Made by a program: the position numbers and the translations under genes. Shown piece after piece: positions 59,666 through 64,000 of a DNA stretch of 64,000 nt. The DNA comes from JASGJS01 sp047601185 (GTDB lineage Bacteria > Pseudomonadota > Gammaproteobacteria > JAURND01), in NCBI GenBank assembly GCA_047601185.1, contig JASGJS010000001.1, forward strand, positions 248,001 through 312,000, written 5' to 3'. The first letter of the stretch is position 1, and every line of letters starts with the position of its first letter. The notes under the pieces were generated by a model that was given only the letters and a program-made list of their open reading frames with translations, searched no databases and was not told the DNA's origin.

Positions 59666-60829
59666 CTAATCTTCTTCTTGTCGTCTCAAAAATGCGGGGA
59701 TGTCTAAATAGTCAATATCTTTTGCGGCTAATTCAGTGGCAACTTTTGGCATGGTTTGCTTACGGATCACCGTGGGGCGTTCCAGTGTATGGTAATCAGG
59801 AGTCCCTTCATTTTTGCTGGTTTCCGTCAAAGGAACCGAAGGTTGTAAAGCGGCACGCGCTGGAGATTGTTGGCCTTTGCCTAAGCCAGTCACCACCACT
59901 GTCACACGCAATTCATCAGTCATTTCAGGATCGATCACTGTGCCTACCACAACGGTTGCGTTTTCTGAAGCGAACGATTTAATCACTTCACCGACAGCCT
60001 CAAATTCGCCGATGGACATATCCAAGCCTGCGGTAATATTGACCAACACACCGCGGGCATCGTTAATATCGATATCTTCTAATAACGGGCTGGAAATAGC
60101 TGCTTCTGCCGCTTCACGCGCCCGATTTTCTCCAGCGCTGACACCGGTGCCCATCATAGCCATGCCCATTTCGGACATGACGGTGCGCACGTCAGCAAAG
60201 TCGACATTGATTAAGCCAGGGCGCGTAATCAATTCGGCAATGCCTTGCACAGCGCCCAATAAAACATTATTGGCGACTTTAAATGCATTCAGCAAAGTAA
60301 TATTTTTACCCAACACTGTGAGTAATTTATTGTTAGGAATGGTAATTAAGGAATCGACATGCTGAGATAAGCTGTGAATACCTTGTTCAGCCACTAATAA
60401 GCGCTTACGACCTTCAAATGCGAAGGGTTTAGTAACAACCGCTACGGTTAAGATGCCTAGCTCTTTGGCAATTTGCGCGAAGACTGGCGCTGCGCCTGTT
60501 CCTGTGCCGCCGCCCATTCCAGCGGTGATAAACACCATATCAGAACCCACCAACAATTCTTGAATACGATCGCGGTTTTCCTCGGCCGCTTTACAGCCAA
60601 TAATAGGATCTGCTCCGGCCCCTAAGCCTTTGGTGATTTCTTCGCCCAACGATAAAATAACTTGTGCATTCGATTTTTTTAAGGCTTGCGCATCGGTGTT
60701 GGCGCAAATAAACTCGACGCCATCGATGTTTTCTTGCATCATGTGCTCGACTGCGTTACCACCCCCGCCCCCAATACCAATGACCTTAATGATCGCACTG
60801 TGTGGGGAGCTTTCAGTTAATTCAAACAT
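59666..60829 (-). CDS. ftsZ: Cell division GTPase FtsZ
   Basis: 387 aa from the ATG at 60829, eight bases after AGGAG and matching the usual N terminus MFELTESS; another ATG six bases upstream is too close to that site. The tubulin signature GGGTGTG is in FITAGMGGGTGTGAAPVFA. The C-terminal peptide DYLDIPAFLRRQ binds FtsA/ZipA. It polymerises into the division ring. Confidence 0.98.
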   Translation of the reverse strand: MFELTESSPHSAIIKVIGIGGGGGNAVEHMMQENIDGVEFICANTDAQALKKSNAQVILSLGEEITKGLGAGADPIIGCKAAEENRDRIQELLVGSDMVFITAGMGGGTGTGAAPVFAQIAKELGILTVAVVTKPFAFEGRKRLLVAEQGIHSLSQHVDSLITIPNNKLLTVLGKNITLLNAFKVANNVLLGAVQGIAELITRPGLINVDFADVRTVMSEMGMAMMGTGVSAGENRAREAAEAAISSPLLEDIDINDARGVLVNITAGLDMSIGEFEAVGEVIKSFASENATVVVGTVIDPEMTDELRVTVVVTGLGKGQQSPARAALQPSVPLTETSKNEGTPDYHTLERPTVIRKQTMPKVATELAAKDIDYLDIPAFLRRQEED

Positions 60830-60883
60830 CACCATTTCTCCTCAAAAAATCTGTACTAAACATCACTTAGACCCTTAAGAGCT

Positions 60884-61020
60884 GTGCCATATATCGGCTG
60901 CTGTCAAGGCAGCTCTGACTTAAGACACGCCGTAAATACATCCCTGTAGGCTTCTCTTTTTCATCCATGAAAAAAAGAGTCTTAAGTCAGAGCTGCCTTG
61001 ACAGCAGCCTTGCCAAGTGC
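60884..61020. repeat. Family-3 variable-arm palindrome, copy D
   Basis: Perfect 31-bp arms at 60896-60926 and 60979-61009 around the core ACGCCGTAAATACATCCCTG... GAAAAAAAGA, oriented as copy B. The arm middle is TGTCAAGGCAGCTCTGA. Flanks GTGCCATATATC and TTGCCAAGTGC. As in copy A, an outer AGACCCTTAAGAGC / GCTCTCAGGGTCT frame is present. It separates ftsA from ftsZ. Confidence 0.9.
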
Positions 61021-61087
61021 TGATCCATAGTTCAGCGAGCCAGGCTCTCAGGGTCTGGTGCCATGTTAATACAGAGCACCGTCCCTT

Positions 61088-62323
61088 TTAAAAATTCCCT
61101 TGAAACCAATTCTTAACTCGACCCCATATGCCTTTCATACCATTTCGCACAATTAATTCAGGCCGTCCTTCATATTGTTGTTGATAACCATAGAGCAATA
61201 AACCCACGCTGGTGGCATACATTGGGCTATCTAATACATCAGTCAAGCCTTTAACATGTTGCGGAATGCCCAAGCGCACCGGCATTTGAAACACAGATTC
61301 TGCTAATTCAATCGCGCCTTCTATTTGGCTGGCGCCGCCGGTGATGACAATCCCAGCGGGAATCGCATCTTCTAAGCCACTACGACGCAATTCGGATAAC
61401 ACTAACGAAAACAATTCTTCATAACGCGCATGAATCACTTCAGATAACACTTTCTTCGATAATTGCCGCGGTGTGCGCTTGACGACATTCGGCACTTCAA
61501 TGGCACTGTCTTGATCGATTGCATGGACAATCGCCGAGCCGTATTTAATTTTAATTTCTTCGGCGTGTTTGGTCGGCGTTCGTAAGGCGACAGCAATATC
61601 GTTGGTGACTTGGTCACCGGCAATCGGAATCACGGCGGTATGGCGAATTGATCCTGCAGTAAATACAGCGATATCTGTGGTACCACCACCGATATCAATC
61701 ATACACACGCCAAGCTCTTTTTCGTCTTCTGTCAACACCGCATAACTTGACGCTAATTGTTCTAAAATAATATCTTCAACCTGTAAACCGCATTTCTGCA
61801 CACACTTAATCAAATTTTGCGCTGCGCTGACTGCCCCTGTGACAATATGGACTTTCGCTTCTAGCCTAACGCCCGACATGCCGACGGGTTCGCGAATACC
61901 CTCTTGATTATCAATTGCGTATTCCTGTGGCAAAATATGTAAAATCCGTTGATCGGCAGGAATCGCCACGGCCTTGGCGGCATCAATCACTCGATCGATA
62001 TCCAACGGCAGGACTTCTTTATCACGAATAGCGACCATACCATGAGAGTTTAAGCTTCGAACGTGGCTGCCCGCAATACCGGCATACGCAGAATTAATCC
62101 GACATCCCGCCATCAATTCAGCTTCTTCAATGGCGCGCTGAATCGATTGAACGGTGGCCTCTATATTCACCACAACCCCACGTTTTAACCCGTAAGAAGG
62201 ATGTGAACCAATACCAATGACTTCCACATGGCGACCTGAACTGATTTCCGCCACTAAGGCAACGACCTTTGAGGTGCCAACATCCAATCCAACGATTAGA
62301 TTTTTGGGATCTTTTTTTGACAT
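61088..62323 (-). CDS. ftsA: Cell division protein FtsA
   Basis: 411 aa from the ATG at 62323, giving MSKKDPKNLIVGLDVGTSKVV; a longer frame to 62377 has no family support. The actin fold is shown by GLDVGTSKVVALVAEI, MIDIGGGTTDIAVF and IVITGGASQIEG, and the C-terminal amphipathic helix (GIWGRVKNWFQGNF) tethers FtsZ to the membrane. ftsQ and ddl, which normally precede ftsA, are absent; rmuC is upstream instead. A repeat lies between ftsA and ftsZ. Confidence 0.96.
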   Translation of the reverse strand: MSKKDPKNLIVGLDVGTSKVVALVAEISSGRHVEVIGIGSHPSYGLKRGVVVNIEATVQSIQRAIEEAELMAGCRINSAYAGIAGSHVRSLNSHGMVAIRDKEVLPLDIDRVIDAAKAVAIPADQRILHILPQEYAIDNQEGIREPVGMSGVRLEAKVHIVTGAVSAAQNLIKCVQKCGLQVEDIILEQLASSYAVLTEDEKELGVCMIDIGGGTTDIAVFTAGSIRHTAVIPIAGDQVTNDIAVALRTPTKHAEEIKIKYGSAIVHAIDQDSAIEVPNVVKRTPRQLSKKVLSEVIHARYEELFSLVLSELRRSGLEDAIPAGIVITGGASQIEGAIELAESVFQMPVRLGIPQHVKGLTDVLDSPMYATSVGLLLYGYQQQYEGRPELIVRNGMKGIWGRVKNWFQGNF

Positions 62324-62391
62324 AGGGACTTCCCGCTTGAACTTCCGTAGTTGTTTCGCATCATAGTGATAAATCATTGCAAAATCAACAA

Positions 62392-63597
62392 CTATTCCAC
62401 AGCTTCCTCTAAAAATGCTAAATTTTTCGTCTCCTCACCGGTTAACTCCACTTTTTCAATCCGACCAAATCGTTGCGAGATTTTTTTAGAAGAAGTATGG
62501 ACCTCTTCGGCATCTTCATGAGCCTGTCTGATATGGAGGGCTAATTTGTCCATACGCACTTGAAAACGTTGGAAATCTTTATTGAGCGACACTAAATGTT
62601 CTTGGATTAAATGCACTTGTTTGCGAGTGGCTGCATCTTTTAAAACCGCGCGAGCTGTTGTCAAAACCGCCATCATAGTGGTGGGCGAAACCATCCACAC
62701 TCGCTGGCTCTGCGCTAACTCCACCAAATCCGGAAAATTGGCATGAATTTCAGCAAAGACCGCTTCCGCAGGGATAAACATCATCGCACCATCTGCCGTT
62801 TCATTGGCGATGATATATTTTTTGGCAATATCTAAAATATGATGCCGTATCACTTTGCGAAAATTTTGGCTTTGTGTTTTACGTTCGCTGTCAGAAAGCT
62901 CACTTTGAATGAGTAATTGATAGCTTTCTAAGGGGAATTTCGCGTCGATGACGACATTGCCGGTAGGTTGTGGCAGAAACAAAATACAATCGGCACGTTT
63001 TTCATTGGATAACTGATGCTGTAACGCAAAGCTCTGTTCCGGCAAGACATTACGCAGCAAAGCCGTTAACTGCACTTCCCCAAAAGCGCCGCGAGATTTT
63101 TTATCCGCCAAAATTTCCTGCAGACTGACCACATTGGTCGATAACTCGGTGATTTTCTTTTGCGCTTCATCGATTAACGCTAAACGGGTGACCACATCAG
63201 TAAAAGTGGCATTGGTTTTTTCGAATCCTTCGGTCAAACGTTTTTCTACCTGACCATTGATTTCTTTTAAACGCTGCTCGGTGACGTGAGTCAATTTCTC
63301 CACTTGAGCAGTTAAACTGTTGGCGTATTGTAAGAGTGCCTCAGTCACTTGCTGGCGGCTGGCGGTCATACCACTTTGCAAGCTTTCTTGCAGAATTTTT
63401 AAACTCTGGATTTGGTGGCCGTCAAAATCGGTGCGTTGTTGTTGCAAAGATTTTTGATGTTCTTGAAAAAGCGACTGGTGCTGAGCGGTGCGCTCATCTA
63501 GGCGCAACAATAAACCAGACTGCTTTTGTCCATAAATCAGCAGGAACAACAGATTAATCAACAATAATAATCCAACAGCACTTAATAAAATGAGCAT
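62392..63597 (-). CDS. rmuC: DNA recombination protein RmuC
   Basis: 401 aa. An N-terminal membrane anchor (ILLSAVGLLLLINLLFLLIYG) and a coiled coil (about 35-150) precede the nuclease-like core: RGAFGEVQLTALLRNVLPEQSF, VVIDAKFPLESY and AMMFIPAEAVFAEIHANFPDLVE. The family limits inversions at repeats. It ends 69 bp before the ftsA start. Confidence 0.92.
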   Translation of the reverse strand: MLILLSAVGLLLLINLLFLLIYGQKQSGLLLRLDERTAQHQSLFQEHQKSLQQQRTDFDGHQIQSLKILQESLQSGMTASRQQVTEALLQYANSLTAQVEKLTHVTEQRLKEINGQVEKRLTEGFEKTNATFTDVVTRLALIDEAQKKITELSTNVVSLQEILADKKSRGAFGEVQLTALLRNVLPEQSFALQHQLSNEKRADCILFLPQPTGNVVIDAKFPLESYQLLIQSELSDSERKTQSQNFRKVIRHHILDIAKKYIIANETADGAMMFIPAEAVFAEIHANFPDLVELAQSQRVWMVSPTTMMAVLTTARAVLKDAATRKQVHLIQEHLVSLNKDFQRFQVRMDKLALHIRQAHEDAEEVHTSSKKISQRFGRIEKVELTGEETKNLAFLEEAVE

Positions 63598-63649
63598 GAT
63601 GCTTTTAATCCTTCTTTAAACCATTAAATTGCCGTAAAATGACTTTGTT

Positions 63650-63683
63650 GCGGGCAAGCTGCCCGCGCTCCCAGACTCGAGCC
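63650..63683. repeat. Family-1 palindrome
   Basis: GCGGGCAAGCTGCCCGCGCT, then CCCAGACTCGAGCC, in the divergent space between rmuC and the HlyD-type gene. Confidence 0.85.
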
Positions 63684-63706
63684 TTGTCATTTATGGAGTT
63701 CTTTCT

Positions 63707-64000
63707 GTGTTTATCAGATTCTGCCAATTAGGGATTTTTTTACTAGCCACCATTATAACAGGCTGCTCAGACCGAGGCACCCAGTATCAAGGCTATATTG
63801 AGGGAGAATATATTTATTTGGCAAGTGGATTCTCAGGGACTTTGCAGCAACTGGCCATTAGCCGGGGGCAAACCGTGGCCAAAGGGCAATTGCTGTTCGT
63901 GCTCGATCCTCAACCCGAAGCGGCTGAGCTGGCCAAAGCGCGACAAGATTTCGCCTCTGAAGCCAGTAACCTCAAAGATCTTGAACAAGGCCAACGTAAA
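63707..64000 (+). CDS. HlyD-family efflux adaptor lipoprotein, partial N terminus
   Basis: 98 codons up to the window edge, from a GTG start with GGAG eight bases upstream. It opens with a lipoprotein signal (GIFLLATIITGC, lipobox Cys at residue 20). Then come YQGYIEGEYIYLASGFSGTLQQLAISRGQTVAKGQLLFVLDPQPE, the biotinyl-lipoyl-like motif of membrane-fusion proteins (YhiI/HlyD type), and the beginning of the hairpin helix. It would link an inner-membrane ABC or MFS exporter to an outer-membrane channel; partners lie beyond the window. Confidence 0.85.
   Translation, partial: MFIRFCQLGIFLLATIITGCSDRGTQYQGYIEGEYIYLASGFSGTLQQLAISRGQTVAKGQLLFVLDPQPEAAELAKARQDFASEASNLKDLEQGQRK

Overview
The window looks like a chromosomal segment of a gammaproteobacterium, most plausibly of the order Legionellales (Coxiella/Legionella/Aquicella-like). 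This placement is inferred from three things. The housekeeping set is gammaproteobacterial (rpmH-rnpA-yidD-yidC-mnmE, hemX-hemY, prmC, smrB/prmB, ratA-rnfH, ftsA-ftsZ-lpxC). Interspersed cytosolic or membrane proteins of effector type are present (Sel1 repeats, an LPD7-like domain, large multi-pass proteins, coiled-coil proteins). Many dispersed palindromic repeats lie between and inside genes. No plasmid, prophage or CRISPR array is visible.

Layout. 0-4 kb: start of rdgB and a 1104-residue membrane protein of unknown function. 4-7 kb: an Art-type amino-acid ABC transporter (artP, artI-like, artQ, artM). 7-13 kb: OPT peptide transporter, fba-engB and two outer-membrane barrel genes whose 5' ends are invaded by palindromic elements. 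13-23 kb: glycine-zipper protein, dps, a small exported protein, hemC, a frameshifted uvrD, then hemX-hemY-prfA-prmC. 22.4-23.9 kb: two adjacent type II toxin-antitoxin pairs. 24-32 kb: sdaA, smrB/prmB, an unknown protein, holD-like, EEP nuclease, metK, ubiK-comM. 32.6-36.5 kb: rpmH-rnpA-yidD-yidC-mnmE. 36.5-41.3 kb: Sel1 protein, rnfH/ratA, smpB, VapBC-like pair, LPD7-like protein, DedA. 41.5 kb: a cluster of DnaA boxes beside AT-rich DNA. 41.7-48.6 kb: riboflavin synthase, pyrB-yqgF-algH, proC-yggT, two LPS glycosyltransferases, an AAA ATPase. 49 kb: tRNA-Pro, tRNA-Arg, tRNA-His. 49-54 kb: unknown membrane and coiled-coil proteins and a degenerate PAP2 protein. 54-58 kb: hemD, dsbB, a TauE/SafE-type transporter, a DUF4143 ATPase. 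58-64 kb: birA-lpxC-ftsZ, ftsA, rmuC and the start of an HlyD-type lipoprotein.

The genes mainly serve translation (prfA, prmB/C, rpmH, smpB, tRNAs, mnmE), haem synthesis (hemC, hemX/Y, hemD), membrane-protein insertion and envelope synthesis (yidC, lpxC, waaC, dsbB), and division (ftsA/Z).

The most unusual content is the repeat complement. One four-copy family has a conserved core and perfectly palindromic arms of 30-36 bp whose sequence differs from copy to copy. Other palindromic elements have been taken into reading frames, at the N termini of two adjacent outer-membrane proteins and at the C terminus of ComM, much like the in-frame Rickettsia palindromic elements.
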